Source: Gloeopeniophorella convolvens
Lineage: Eukaryota > Basidiomycota > Agaricomycetes > Russulales
Direction: 5' to 3'
Length of the DNA: 64,000 nucleotides
NCBI GenBank assembly: GCA_022496205.1
Contig: WTXD01000089.1
Location: 23,314-87,313 of the forward strand
Below the pieces are notes generated by a model. It was not told the origin of the DNA. It searched no databases and worked only from the letters and a program-made list of their open reading frames with translations. Shown piece after piece: positions 1 to 12,012 of this stretch (its first letter is position 1; each line of letters opens with the position of its first letter). The position numbers and the translations under genes are program-made.

Positions 1-553
1 CGCGGTGCGGAACACGACTCTTGGGTCTGCAGCAACCTTACTACCCTCGATCCCTTCATCTTCCCTGTGCTGAGGTCGATCCTCATGTTCGGGACACTCG
101 GCCAGTTCGATCCTACCTTATCCTATTCACTACCATTCTCTCCCTGCAGTTACCATTTAATTTACCCTGACTCCAGTCTTCCGCCCTCGTTCCAGAGTTG
201 CGGCGCACTTACTTGTGTTGCGACTTACTTGCGAGTATTTAAACTGTAGTCTACTTTGTACTTCCAGCAGTGAATCGCACTCCCATCGTTCGCATCTCAA
301 CTTCCGTCGCTTCCGCTCTGGACTAGCCGTTGTCCTACTCTGTTGAGCCCCGTCAACTCTCGCAACTATATTCGCAACTCCGTGCGAAGTCAGCGCAACT
401 CTCCGACACTCGGTCGGTTCCATCACGTTCAAGCCCCCGTTCCGCCGGGCCGCTCCGGAAGTCACGCGACTTCAAGCTCTTTCTGCTTCCTTCGGCCTTG
501 CAACTCACCAAGTCACTTGCGTGTTACACGCATTCCCCGGACTTGGGATATCA
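1..553 (+). repeat. Element A 5' LTR, 3' portion
   Basis: The stretch repeats at 12629-13181 with three visible substitutions. It ends in GGGATATCA, the end of the complete copy. A TATA-like TATTTAAA lies at 236-243, so transcription probably starts shortly downstream. The first roughly 315 bases of this LTR lie outside the window. Confidence 0.93.
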
Positions 554-580
554 TTTTGGTGACCACCGCAGGGGGAGTGT
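554..580 (+). other. Candidate primer-binding site of element A
   Basis: Directly after the LTR the sequence reads TTT and then TGGTGACCACCGC. TGG just after the LTR is the usual start of a tRNA 3'-end primer site. I could not match it to a particular tRNA by eye. A purine stretch, GCAGGGGGAG, follows. Confidence 0.45.
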
Positions 581-660
581 AAGGGCAAGATTCCGGAAAC
601 TGAATCTTTTAGCTCTGGTGAAACGCTCCCCGGCTCCTTCGAGCGCGTTCCGCGTTCCTG

Positions 661-2059
661 TATCAAGAACTTCTTGCTGCTAGCTACGACCCTGAGTTGG
701 ACTATCTACCGCCGAGCCCACTCTCTAGCATCAGTTCCGACGACGAGGTTGAAGCCATCCTGTCTCAAAACGCGAACACTTCGTCCCGATACCACACCAG
801 ATCGGTGAGCCGAACCACCGGTAACCAGCCGACGATCCCTGGTGCTTTTCCATCTACTTCCGCGACCCTTCCACCACCACCGCCTCCGACCGAACCACCG
901 ATCAACCCCACAAACCCGGATACGGCCACTCCGCCAACTCAAAACACTAATCCAGCATCTACGTCAGGCGGTAACAACTCAGTTGCTGCGCCATCTCTAG
1001 TTCCTACTTCAGTTCCACCGGCCATCGTCTCAGCCTCCAATACAGTCCGCCTCCTATAGTTCCAGCACCGGCCGCCGTTCCTACTCCGAATCTATTGCCT
1101 ATTCAGTCTCAGAGAATGCCTACTGCGGATCTTCCAGCACGCGGTGATCGCACCGCGCCCAAGTTCGACAGCACCAAGCCGCGCGAACTGCCTCGCTACT
1201 TCGAGGATCTCGAGTTCCTTTTCGCCAAACACGCCATTACTGACAACGCCGACAAAAGAGCGCCGCCGTGCGCTACGCCGACATCGACACCGCCGAACTA
1301 TGGAAGACAGTTGCGGCGTGGACAACGCGCAAGCCGACTTCGACACTTTCAAAACGGAAGTCCACGCGCTTTACCCTGGATCGACGGACGATCGACTGTT
1401 CAGTCTTAACGACATGGACAGACTCATCGGGGAACGTGCGCGCGTTGGTATTCTAACCACTAACGATCTTGGGGAGTATCACCGACAGTTCCTATTCATT
1501 ACGACATACCTTATCAAGAAGGGTCGTCTCTCCGCTCAGGAGCAGTCTAGGGCCTTCATGCGGGGCTTTCCGCCAACGCTTGCAGCCGTACGGAGCAACG
1601 CCTGCAACTCAAAGAGCCCGATCATATGCCGACGACCCTTACGACCTTGCGAAGATTTACGAGGCCGCCACTTCGTTCTTATTGGGTCGAGCCCAACCAG
1701 GCTGAGGCGTCAACTGTGGCGCCTACTTCCCCTTCTTTTCCTCGTCCACCATCTCTCCCCAGAATGTTACGGCGCAATCCGGCGACCCCACGCTTGTCAA
1801 GATTGAAGCGTTGGCCTCAATAGTTGCAAACCTTAGCGAAACGATCAAGACGGCTCTGGCAGCGCAGTCGAACGGCACGAAGCAGAGGGCTCAAGGTCAG
1901 CGTGCTGGCGGTGGCCTGGAACCGCGTGCAACTTTTGCGGCGGAGCCGGCCACTTCGTACGGGACTGCGAGAAAGCTGCGGAGTACATTCGAGCTGGGAA
2001 GTGCAAGCGCAGCGTCGAAGGCAAGATTGTACTCCCTTCAGGTGCAGTAGTGCCGCGCG
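661..2059 (+). pseudogene. gag: Element A gag, frameshifted
   Basis: The Gag reading frame enters near 661 with an acidic, Ser-rich start, then a proline-rich linker up to about 1059. The capsid-like part follows at about 1095-1620 and is spread over three frames, with shifts near 1060, 1260, 1320 and 1600. A CX2CX4HX4C zinc knuckle is readable at 1927-1968 (C-N-F-C, G-H, R-D-C), in yet another frame. Gag would form the virus-like particle and package RNA. The recognisable capsid segment aligns with that of element D at 40580-41120. No convincing ATG was found; the frame is open from upstream of 661. Because the LTRs are nearly identical, some breaks may be sequencing errors. Confidence 0.75.
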
Positions 2060-3470
2060 AACCGGAAGGCGCTCTTGCGCGAACGAGTTGACGAGTGGCA
2101 CCGCCGTAATCCGGGCCAGATGGCCCCCAGATGATACTCGAGGTGTCAACCCGCGGCTCGACGCCCGCCAAACGTCTCCCGGCTTGGCTCTCATTGCGGC
2201 GTCTAGGCCGGACCATGCTGGGCCGTCGGCCTCCACTCGCTCATCGTCGAAGACCCCTCCAAGCGCTCCAGCACGAAATACTTGCCCTGAAGAAGCAGCA
2301 GCGCCCCGCCCAGAGGTCGTCATCAACACGCGGCCCCCGCAAACGCGCGCGGGACAAGATACCGCCGGCGACCAAGGTGCAGCCAGTACCGTTGCTCCGG
2401 ACGAAGTTCGACGTGACGTGTCGTTGGACTTGCCCGACCAGAGCCGCGTCTCGCAGCAAGACCACAACGCGGGACCCACCCATCCGTACGCAGCCGCGAA
2501 AGATGCGACTAACCCCCCTCAGGTTCGTTTCGCAACTAATGCGAACGCACCCGCGAAGCCGGGCATCTTGCGGCGCCCGGACGGCAACTATTCCAACACT
2601 TCCAAGATTTACGACGAGAAGATCGCTGCGGACGTCTACAACCGCGCGATGAACTCAGCAATCACGCTCACTCAGCGGGAACTCCTCTCGCTCTCGCCCG
2701 AGGTTCGCTCGCAAGTCGCTGACGCGACCATTCGCGGCGCGTCATCAAGGAGCAGCCACCCCAGCACGCCATGATCGAAGAGATCGAAGACGAGGGCGAC
2801 GAACTCACTCCGCGGGCGCAGGCGCAAAACAGTCACATGCCGGCGACGTTCGCCATGACGCCGAGCCGCCCGCGCCAGTCGTCGTTCCGACCCATACGAG
2901 TCGTACCTCCGCTCACTTCCCCCAGGCCACGGCCATCCAAGTGCCCTCGCCGTTGCGGAAGAGTCTTCGGCACTTCGCTCAATACTTCCGCTCGTTGACA
3001 ACAAGTTGCGCATCGAAGCGATCATCGACCCCGGCTGTCAAGTAGTCGCGATGTCGGAAGAAGTCTGCACCGCGCTCGCACTTCCTTACGACCCCGACAT
3101 TCGCTCGACATGATCTCAGCCAACGGCGAAGTCGACCAGTCGCTCGGGCTGGCCCGCAATGTGCCGTTCCTCATCGGCGAAATCACCCTTTACATGCAAG
3201 TGCATATCTTGCGCTCGCCCGCTTACGATATTCTGCTAGGACGCCCTTTCGACGTCCTGACCGAGTCCACGGTCCAGAACTATTGCAACGAAGATCAGAC
3301 CATCACCATCAACGACCCCAACACGGGTCGGAAGTCGACCGTCCCACCATTCGCCGCGGAACTCATCGCTTCCGCGACCAGCAGGCGCGTCACGTCCCTC
3401 GCTCGAAGTCCGCGCACCATCACCACCACCACCATCACGACGAGGGTTTTTGAGCATCGATGATTTGATC
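2060..3470 (+). pseudogene. Element A pre-protease region and aspartic protease, frameshifted
   Basis: A low-complexity linker (about 2060-2560) leads to a conserved block containing ITLTQRELLSLSPEVR at about 2661-2708. I associate this block with this fungal gypsy lineage from memory. The retropepsin starts near 2995. Its active-site motif is Asp-Pro-Gly-Cys at 3027-3038, where most retroelement proteases have Asp-Ser/Thr-Gly. The flap and hydrophobic end, with YDILLGRPF, lie near 3227-3253. The frame changes between 2774 and 3000 and again near 3110. The protease would mature Gag-Pol. Confidence 0.7.
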
Positions 3471-3489
3471 GAAGATCAAGGAGAGCTCG

Positions 3490-4795
3490 CACTTGTCTTC
3501 GACTACGACCCAACGCCCCAGTTCCGCTTACCATCGACTCCTACTCGCAACTCGGCAACAATCCGTCTTCCGCCGACGTTGCGAAAGCCTATCTTCGCTT
3601 TGTGATCCGACTCAGATCCGTTTTCTTCCTTCTTCGCAACTCGCACTTTCGCTTCTCCAGATCCCAGCACCCCGGAGCACGCCTCCGCATCGTTCTTCCA
3701 GCCGACCGCCCATGTTCTGGCAGCCAGCAAGAAGAAGTACAAGCCAGTCGCGCTCAAGGTTCGCCCTGTCGCGGCTGAGCTTCCATCCAAGTTCCGCATC
3801 GTTCGCGATATCAAAGGCGATCCGCTCGCCTCCATGCCACCACTCTCCACCTCGCCACCCGACTTCGTGCCGACCGGGCGCTACACACAAGAGCGCAAAG
3901 AGCAGTTCGACAAGGTCCACGACGGCGACTTCCTACTTCCGGAAGAGCGTAAGCTCCTCCATCATTTCATGACTCAACAGAACGGCGCGTTCGCGTGGGA
4001 CGACACCGAGCGCGGCCACTTCCGGGAGACTTCTTCCCTCCCGTCGAGATCCCTACTGTCGCCCACAAGCCCTGGGTCGAACGCAACATCCCCATTCCAC
4101 CCGGCATCTACGACGAAGTCTGCCGGCTCATCAAGGTCAAGCTCGACGCCGGAACTTACGAACCGTCCAACTCGTCGTACCGATCGCGCTGGTTTTGCGT
4201 CGTCAAGAAAGACGGCAAATCGCTGCGAATCGTACACAGCCTCGAGCCTCTCAACCGCATTACGATCAAACACGCTGGCGTCACCCCGTTCCCGGAACAA
4301 ATCGGCGAACACTTCGCTGGCCGCGCGTGCGGCGGTATGCTCGACTTGTACGTCGGGTACGACGAACGCGGTCTCCATCCGGACTCGCGCGATCTCACCA
4401 CGTTCCAAACGCCTTTCGGCGCACTTCGACTCGTCACTCTTCCGATGGGCTGGACCAACTCAGTGCCAGTCTTCCATGACGACATCACTTACATCTTGCA
4501 GCCCGAGATCCCGACCGTCACCATCCCCTACATTGACGACGTTCCCATCCGGGGACCCGCGACGTGTTACCTCCTTCCGGACGGCACGGAAGAGCGCACA
4601 CCGCAGAACCCAGGCATCCGCCGGTTCGTGTGGGAGCACTTCCAAGGGCTCAACCGTGTCGTACAGCGCGTCAAGTATTCTGGCGGTACGTTCTCAGGCC
4701 ACAAGTCAGTCCTCTGCGCGGAAGAATTCATCGTCGTCGGCCACCGTTGCACGCCGACCGGAAGACTCCCGACCAAAGCAAAGTCGACAAGATCG
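3490..4795 (+). pseudogene. Element A reverse transcriptase, frameshifted
   Basis: RT homology is clear. The entry region runs through 3834-4020 (ending AWDDTERGHF), shifts frame near 4020, and continues in another frame to about 4765. Fingers and palm motifs are readable: SRWFCVVKKDG near 4180, a first catalytic block LDLYVGYDERG near 4340, LPMGWTNS near 4440 and the YIDD box at about 4530. YIDD replaces the commoner YVDD or YMDD. A second shift near 4765 moves into the RNase H-integrase frame. All RT catalytic aspartates are present, so only the frame breaks argue against activity. Confidence 0.8.
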
Positions 4796-7080
4796 TCAAG
4801 TGGGGACCGTGCAAAGACCTCTCGGACGTCAGGGCGTTCCTCGGAACTATTGGCGTCTGTCGTATCTTCATCGAGAACTTTGCAAAGCGCGCTAACTGTC
4901 TCATCCACCTTACCCGCAAGGACGTGCCTTTCGTCTTCGGCCCCGAGCAGATCGCCGCTCAGGAAGATCTCAAAAATGCGCTCCTCAACTTGCCCGCGCT
5001 TCGCCCCCTTGACTACTCATCTTCCGCACCTATCATCCTCGCCGTCGACACCTCGCCCATCGCGGTGGGCTTCTATCTCTGCCAACAAGACGAAGAGAAC
5101 CCGCGCAAACGCTACTTCGCGCGTTTCGGTTCCCTTCCGCTCAACGACCGCGAGTGCCGCTTCTTCCAACCCAAACTCGAACTCTACGGTTTGTTCCGCG
5201 CGTTGCGGGCTTACAAGGTGTTCCTCATAGGCGTTCGCAATCTCGTCATCGAAGTCGACGCGCGTTACATCCGCGGAATGCTCAATCACCCCGACCTCGC
5301 GCCTTCCGCCAGCATGAATCGCTGGATCGTTTCCATACTCACGTTCCACTTCGAACTTCGCCACGTCCCCGGCGTCAGCCACGGCCCGGACGGTCTTTCG
5401 CGTCGGCCGGTCCAGCCCGACGACATCGACGACGACGTCGACCCCGACGACTTCGACGATTGGATCGACAATCTTTACGGCTTCATTCATCTACTCAACC
5501 CGACGACTTCCGCCCCTCGTTCCACGCTATCCCTTTTCACTCTCGCTGCCGACACGGCCGCATCTCATCCGGACGACATGGCAGACGACACGCCTGAGTC
5601 GGACGGACCGCAACTTACTTACGACGACGTTCCGCGCTCCGACTTAGCGCGCCAGGCGGACAAGCGCCTCGAGATGGTGCACGACTGGCTGACGTTCCTA
5701 GAGCGGCCAGACGACCTCGCAGATCGCGACTACGAGTCGCTGATCCGTTACGCAACCGCGTTCTTCCTCGACAACTTCGTGCTCTGGCGCCGCGACCCGC
5801 AAGGCGCGCACAGGCGAGTCCTCTACCCAAACCGGCGGATCGACGTACTTCGCGCTGCCCACGACGACACCGGACACCGCGGCTATTACGCGACGCACGC
5901 ACTCGTTGCGGAGCGGTACTGGTGGCCCTATCTCAGGCACGACGTAGCCTGGTTTGTCAAGACTTGTCACCTCTGTCAGGTTCGCCAGATGCGCAACATC
6001 GCTATTCCCCCGACCGTCGCAACTCCCGCGCCACTCTTCGCAAAGATGTACATGGACACCATGCACATGCCCAAATCCGGCGCGTTCACGTACATCGTTC
6101 AAGGACGTTGCTCACTGACGCATTATCCCGAGTTCCGGATGTTGCGTCGCGAGACAGGTCAGACCATCGGCGAGTGGATCTTCCAGGACGTCCTCTGTCG
6201 CTGGGGAACTCTCACAGAGATCGTTTCCGACAACGGCAAGCCGTTCATCGCCGCCCTCGAGCATCTCGAGCAGAAGTACCACGTCAAACATATTCGCATC
6301 TCGGGGTACAACTCCCGCGCGAACGGTATCGCGGAGCGTTCGCACTTCGACGTGCGCCAGGCGCTCTTCAAGGCAGCCGACGGCATCCAGTCGCGATGGT
6401 CGCAAGTCGCGCATTCAGTGTTCTGGTCGGAACGCATCACAGTTCGTAAGCGTATGGGCTGCTCGCCTTACTTCGCAGCCACCGGCGTCCACCCTATCAT
6501 CCCGCTCGACGTCCTCGAATCCAACTACCTTCTTCCGCCGCCCGACTCCATCCTTTCCTCGACCGACCTCATCGCGCGTCGCGCCATCGCGCTCCAGAAA
6601 CGTCCCGAGCAACTCGCACTCATCCGCGCCAAAGTTCACTCAGCTCGGAACAAGGCAGCGATCCGCTTCGAACAAGAAAACGCCACCATCATCCGCGACT
6701 TCGACTTCAAGCGCGGCGACCTCGTGCTTGTGCGCAACACGGCCATCGAGAAAGCACTCAATCGGAAAATGCGCGCCCGCTACCTTGGACCTTACGTTGT
6801 CATATTGCGCAACCGCGGCGGCGCGTACATCCTCTGCGAACTCGACGGCACCCTTGCCCACGCTCCTTTCGCAGCGTTCCGCGTAGTTCCTTACTTCGTG
6901 CGGAAGTCGCTCGCGCTGCCGACTCTTGACGACTTCATCGACGTAACCACCGCGCGCCTCAGAGAAATGGAGGCCTCTGCCGAAGAAGACCCCGACGCAC
7001 ACGCCGAACAACAGATCGAAGACGACGTCGACGACGAGCTCCCTCCCTCGCACATCTCGGAGGTTGGCGACGATGACTGA
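4755..7080 (+). CDS. Element A RNase H and integrase (C-terminal part of Pol)
   Basis: One open frame carries the RT thumb (VRAFLGTIG near 4830), an RNase H with the VDTS, PKLELYG and EVDA blocks, and a complete integrase. The integrase has a zinc-binding HHCC domain (GHRGYYATH, then CHLCQ near 5970) and catalytic residues Asp at 6055-6057, Asp at 6229-6231 and Glu at 6334-6336. That gives DD34E spacing, one less than the usual 35. The GPY/F-type module follows at about 6790. The tail is acidic and ends at the TGA at 7078-7080. No chromodomain is seen. The upstream boundary is the frame break, not a start codon. Confidence 0.88.
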
Positions 7081-7115
7081 GGACAGTCAGTTTTTCAGTG
7101 GGGAGGAGGATAAGG
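7076..7115 (+). repeat. First polypurine-tract copy after element A pol (direct repeat, copy 1)
   Basis: The sequence around the pol stop, GAGGACAGTCAG then TCAGTGGGGAGGAGGAT, returns almost unchanged at 12279-12317, just before the 3' LTR. Each copy contains a purine run (GTGGGGAGGAGGA) of the kind that primes plus-strand synthesis. Here no LTR follows. The sequence continues TAAGGGCAG into non-coding DNA. Confidence 0.75.
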
Positions 7116-7755
7116 GCAGTACCGTCTTCCGATGACTTCCGATCGGGTCTTGACTTGTCGTTTCTTTTCGCGTTCGAGTTCCGCATCTCATTCGTTCCGT
7201 TTGCGTTCCGTTTCGTTCCGCTTCAGTTCCGTTTCTCGCTCTTTCGGCTCATGGACTCTAGACTCGACTCTAATCACGCAGCCCGCATCTTGCGGCTGCT
7301 TTTCCGTTCTGTTCAGCATAGAGTACGACCTTTCTCACCGCGAGGAGGCGTGCTCCAGCTCAGTGATGACACGGGTCGGCGCAGCGTTCCGCAGGTTGCG
7401 TCAGCGAACCGCGTCGCTACTATCGTATAGGCCGAGCGCGCTTCGGCACATCGACTATCACTCTCAGCGTCGACCCTCAGTTCTGAGGGCTGGAGTCTTG
7501 CCTAGCGGAACTTCTTCCGCGCAAGTTGCACGTACTTCCGATTACCCTCTACACTTGAAAAACACGCTACGTCTTTTTACCTCGATTGTTCCGACTTCCG
7601 ATCAGACTTCCACACTTATACGACTCAGCAGTTTGTACAAATTTTATTAAAGTCGCATGTTGCGACTATGCTCTACTCCACGACCGCTCGCAAACGATAC
7701 CGCAACTCCTCGCAACTATGTACAAGACGCCGGCACGAGCAGAGGCAAACACAAC
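7116..7755. other. Non-coding segment with TTCCG-rich motif
   Basis: No convincing gene is seen. From about 7160 to 7245 the + strand repeats TTCCG-like units separated by pyrimidines. The segment lies downstream of the antisense gene and should hold its 3' UTR. The short + strand ORFs here look random. Confidence 0.55.
7643..7648 (-). terminator. AATAAA polyadenylation signal for the antisense gene
   Basis: Read on the - strand this is AATAAA, about 110 nt after the predicted stop codon at 7758-7756. The spacing fits a 3'-end signal. AATAAA is weakly specific in fungi, so this is supportive only. Confidence 0.5.
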
Positions 7756-10700
7756 TCAATCCGTGTCCCCTCCCGCCTGCGCGTCAGTGTCCTCCTCGCC
7801 ATCGCTTCCGCCGTCCGCGTCCCCGTCCGCGCTCGCGTCTTCCTCGTCCTCGTCCTCCAACTCGATTACGTCCGCCTTACGCTTCAGAGGCAATACTGGT
7901 GACTATCTTTATAAAGTGAAACATGGTAATATTCATATTATGGTTGTCTTTCCAACCATGAATATTATATTACTATAGTAACACTGAAGTATCAGCCCCA
8001 TAGTAAATACTTTTATAGAGTACATTACACTATTATAATAATAATAAATACTTTCAACACCATTATAAATACAATAGTATATACTATATCCTATACTACT
8101 AGATACTATAGTAAACTTAATACTATATTATTAGCATTCTGATAATTACTATAGTAAAGTATGCACTATACTATTAGTACTATTGTAAATACTATAGTAA
8201 ATACTATAGTAAATACTACTAAGATAAGGATTAATTTGAGAGATTAATAAAATCTAGATAATAGATAAGATCTGATAGTAAGATCTTAGTAGTAGATTAG
8301 TAGTAATATAGAAGATCTTGGTAGTAGATTAAAGATATTAGATATCAGATAATAGTAATAAGAGGAGATCTAACTAATAGATTAAAAGATCTACATATCA
8401 GATAAAAGCAAAAATAAGATCAAAGTAAGATTAAATCTATAGATAATGTGAGATAATAGATAAAGTTGTACTGATAGGTAGACTTATCTATTAATAGTGA
8501 TTGATAGAAAGATCTAAATGATAGCTAGCTATAAATTTATAGGCTTCTTATATATAAGATTGTTAGTAGAGTGAGAGGTTGGATAAGCTTACCAGCTAAT
8601 AATATTGAGACTTACTTATAGTATGCATATAGGAGGTAGGATAGAGAATATATAGGTAGAAAATAAGCTACAATTGTAGAGATCAAGAGAAATATACTAG
8701 CAGTACTGTTGTAGTACTAGATATGTATAGAAGCATTACAAGTAGATAGTCTAGGAACTACTGTATATTACTAGAGACTTCTAAGATACATTTGATCTAA
8801 TGCTACAATCCTAGCCTATGGTGGCTGTTTAAGTATACTGAAAGTGCCACTAACTCTAATAGATTATAGAAGGCTAAAGCTAAGAGCTAAGACTATAATT
8901 TATATCTCTATACTATAAGAGAATACACTAACTAAGCTACTAGGATCTAGACTATATGTAGTTTAGAAAGTAAGGTCAAATAGGTTACACTTTAGCTGAT
9001 ATCATCATTAGCTAGTAGTAAGTCACCCTACTTACATCTATAAACTATATCTAGACTTCTTTAAACCACAGTCATATGCCTCATCATATAACTTCTTTAA
9101 AGCTACTTTACTAATAAGGCCCATATTCACTACTCATATGAGTAATGTCTCATATGTAAAGAGTTCTATACTAGGCTACATAAATACAACCTGCTAGTAA
9201 TAACAATATTGCTTATACTTAGCTTTATCTCTATAGGCTAAGAGTGTAACATTAGATTAAATTTATCTTAGAAGTCTCTAGTAATATACAGTAGTTCCTA
9301 GACTATCTACTTGTAATGCTTCTATACATATCTAGTACTACAACAGTACTGCTAGTATATTTCTCTTGATCTCTACAATTGTAGCTTATTTTCTACCTAT
9401 ATATTCTCTATCCTACCTCCTATATGCATACTATAAGTAAGTCTCAATATTATTAGCTGGTAAGCTTATCCAACCTCTCACTCTACTAACAATCTTATAT
9501 ATAAGAAGCCTATAAATTTATAGCTAGCTATCATTTAGATCTTTCTATCAATCACTATTAATAGATAAGTCTACCTATCAGTACAACTTTATCTATTATC
9601 TCACATTATCTATAGATTTAATCTTACTTTGATCTTATTTTTGCTTTTATCTGATATGTAGATCTTTTAATCTATTAGTTAGATCTCCTCTTATTACTAT
9701 TATCTGATATCTAATATCTTTAATCTACTACCAAGATCTTCTATATTACTACTAATCTACTACTAAGATCTTACTATCAGATCTTATCTATTATCTAGAT
9801 TTTATTAATCTCTCAAATTAATCCTTATCTTAGTAGTATTTACTATAGTATTTACTATAGTATTTACAATAGTACTAATAGTATAGTGCATACTTTACTA
9901 TAGTAATTATCAGAATGCTAATAATATAGTATTAAGTTTACTATAGTGTTTATAATGGTGCCAATAATATAGCATTCATTTTACTATAGTATCTAGTAGT
10001 ATAGGATATAGTATATACTATTGTATTTATAATGGTGTTGAAAGTATTTATTATTATTATAATAGTGTAATGTACTCTATAAAAGTATTTACTATGGGGC
10101 TGATACTTCAGTGTTACTATAGTAATATAATATTCATGGTTGGAAAGACGACCATAATATGAATATTACCATGTTTCACTTTATAAAGATAATCACCAGG
10201 GCTCTCAGAGGGCGCGACGGGCCAGCGCCAGGGGTCGACATCCGGTTGCGGATGGCCTCGCATTGGGCTTGCGCAAGAGACCGCCGCGACTCCCACGCGG
10301 CAATCTCGAACGACGCGTCGGCGATGGCGCGATCAAGCCGGAAGAGGTCGGCCTCGTCGGCGGTGAGGTCGCCCGCGACGCGCGGCACATACGCAAGCCG
10401 CTGCCAGTCGACCAAAGACGTGGACGCCGCAGCAGCAGCAGCAGCTAGAAAACAATCAACAAACCAACTTCCGCGTAGTTGCAGACGACATACCCCTCTT
10501 CCCCGTGTTGGCCGAATTTGAGCAGGCCGCCTTCCGTACCGTACAGGCCTGGCAAGCGCGCCCCTGCGTGGCCGGTCGAGAGCGACGGCCGGGCTCCCCC
10601 ACCTTCGGGAGGCACTCGATACCCTCCTGTTGACACACTGTGCACTACCAAGACCGATCAGTAAAACAACGCGGCACATCGGTACGACGCGAGCGCACCG

Positions 10701-12012
10701 GCTTCCAGTCCGGCGGTGGGCTGATCCGCTCCACTTCCGGCAACTTCGCGCGCCTCGACGCTTTCGGCCGCGGCTTCCCCTTTCCCTTTCCCTTATCGCG
10801 CGCCTTCTCGACGGCCTTCGAGTCCGCGCGCAACTTCCCCTTCAACTTCGAGGACGCCGAAGACTTGCTCGGCGACGGCTACAAGGCGTATAATATCAGT
10901 ACCCGCGACAAACGTACTGCCGATCACGTACCTTCGAAATCTCGACGAACGCGCCTTGAGTCTTCCGCTTCTTGGCCACGCCACCGGAACTTCTAGTTGC
11001 GGAAGACTTGACAGAGGGCCCGCCGGGGATGAACTGCGGCGGCGTTGCGAGTTTCGCCTTGCGAGCCGCGACTGCATCGCGCAGTCGGTCCTGCGCCTTT
11101 TCCGCCGTCAACTCCCCCGCATGTTTCAGGTCGTCGATGCGCCTCTTTTCCTCCTGGTAGTCGGCCTCGCAGATGACGTTCCACCGCAGCACGTCCTCGG
11201 CGCGCTGGCGTTGCGCCGCAAGGCGATCTTGCGCATCGCGTTCTTCCGCCTCTTTACGGCGACGTTGTTCGGCCTCGCGGCGACGGTCATTTTCCCGGGC
11301 CTCGCGCTCTTTCGCCCGTTCTTTCGCCTCTTCGCGACGACGTTGCTCGGCTTGGCGAAGTCGTTCCGTTTCTCGGCGCTTCAACTCGCCCTCGCACCCC
11401 TGCATGAGGTCGGGGAAGGCCTTGATCCACGAGACGTCGGCGTACTCCAACGCGCGCGCCCGGCAAGTAGCCAGGGCGTCGTCGAACTCGGCATCGACGA
11501 ACTCGCCCGCGTCGGCCTCGATGCGAGCAAAGTGGTACCCGCCCTAGGCAAAGCACTCAGTATGAGGCAGTACAGAGGAAATCAGCACGTACGATCCAGC
11601 CGTCGGCCTGCTTGGCCCACGCCCGCACGTCCTCCTCGTCGGCCGCGCCGTGTGGGGTAGCCTTTGCAGCACCCAGCACCAAGTCGCGGTTGGCACGAAC
11701 CGTGGGGATAGACAACGGTCCCGTGGACTCAGTGGGCGGGTCTTGCGCAACCTCCGGCGTCTTACCCTTGCCTTGCGAACGTATCGTGCCCTCGTTCTCA
11801 TCCGCGAGCTCGTCCTTCTCCGTATCGGCGTCTTCCTCTGGAGCCTCGCGCGGCGCCGACGGGCTGGCAGGGACGGCTGGCGTGTCCTGGGATGGGTGAT
11901 CCCCACCGACGGCATCTTCAACAGCCGCTACCGAGGCGCGCGCCGAGGCAGTCTTGTCGGCCGCAAGAGTGGCGGCGGTTGGCATGTTGTTGCGGGCAGG
12001 CGAGGCGGACAT
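7756..12012 (-). CDS. Antisense five-exon gene in element A: coiled-coil, Zn2Cys6-like, acidic-tail protein
   Basis: Predicted exons on the - strand are 12012-11593, 11543-10932, 10878-10699, 10644-10494, then 10444-10205 joined to 7883-7756 once FB1 and one target duplication are ignored. The four introns (49, 53, 54 and 49 nt) start GTACGT, GTACGT, GTGCGC and GTATGT, end in TAG, and the second and third contain ACTGAT branch-like sites. The spliced length is 1731 nt, an exact 577 codons with stop. The protein has a Ser/Pro-rich start, a long Arg/Glu-rich coiled coil, a Lys-rich stretch, then CX2CX6C (starting CTVCQQEGIEC), 19 residues, and a second CX2CX6C (starting CQACTVRK). It ends in an acidic tail. 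The cysteine pattern resembles fungal Zn2Cys6 DNA-binding clusters, with a longer linker than usual. The start is the Met at 12012; an in-frame Met at 12081 is possible. The function is unknown; a nuclear DNA-binding role is only suggested. Confidence 0.72.
7891..10204. mobile_element. Foldback element FB1 (AT-rich giant inverted repeat)
   Basis: The element consists of two inverted arms, about 7891-8819 and 9232-10204, around a loop of about 412 bp. Each arm begins with CTGGTGA(C/T)TATCTTTATAAAG a few bases from the end. The 7-bp target duplication TCAGAGG is perfect at 7884-7890 and 10205-10211. An 8-bp reading needs one mismatch. Arms are AT-rich and carry many ACTATAGTAAAT-like units. No ORF of note was found, so it is presumably non-autonomous. 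It splits the last exon of the antisense gene. The left arm lacks about 46 bp that the right arm and both arms of FB2 have. The superfamily is not assigned. Confidence 0.85.

Noticed and set aside
7921..8220. CRISPR-like or satellite array from repeated ACTATAGTAAAT units
   Set aside because: Units are irregular, lack spacers of constant length and are mirrored in the opposite arm. This is low-complexity sequence of the foldback arms.
7891..10204. Assembly hairpin artefact instead of a real foldback element
   Set aside because: A second copy at another site with its own perfect target duplication, and arms with small differences, show a real element.
10956..11660. 234-codon + strand ORF in element A
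   Set aside because: It is the complement of the Arg/Glu-rich coiled-coil exon. The - strand frame has splice sites, domain logic and a consistent total length.
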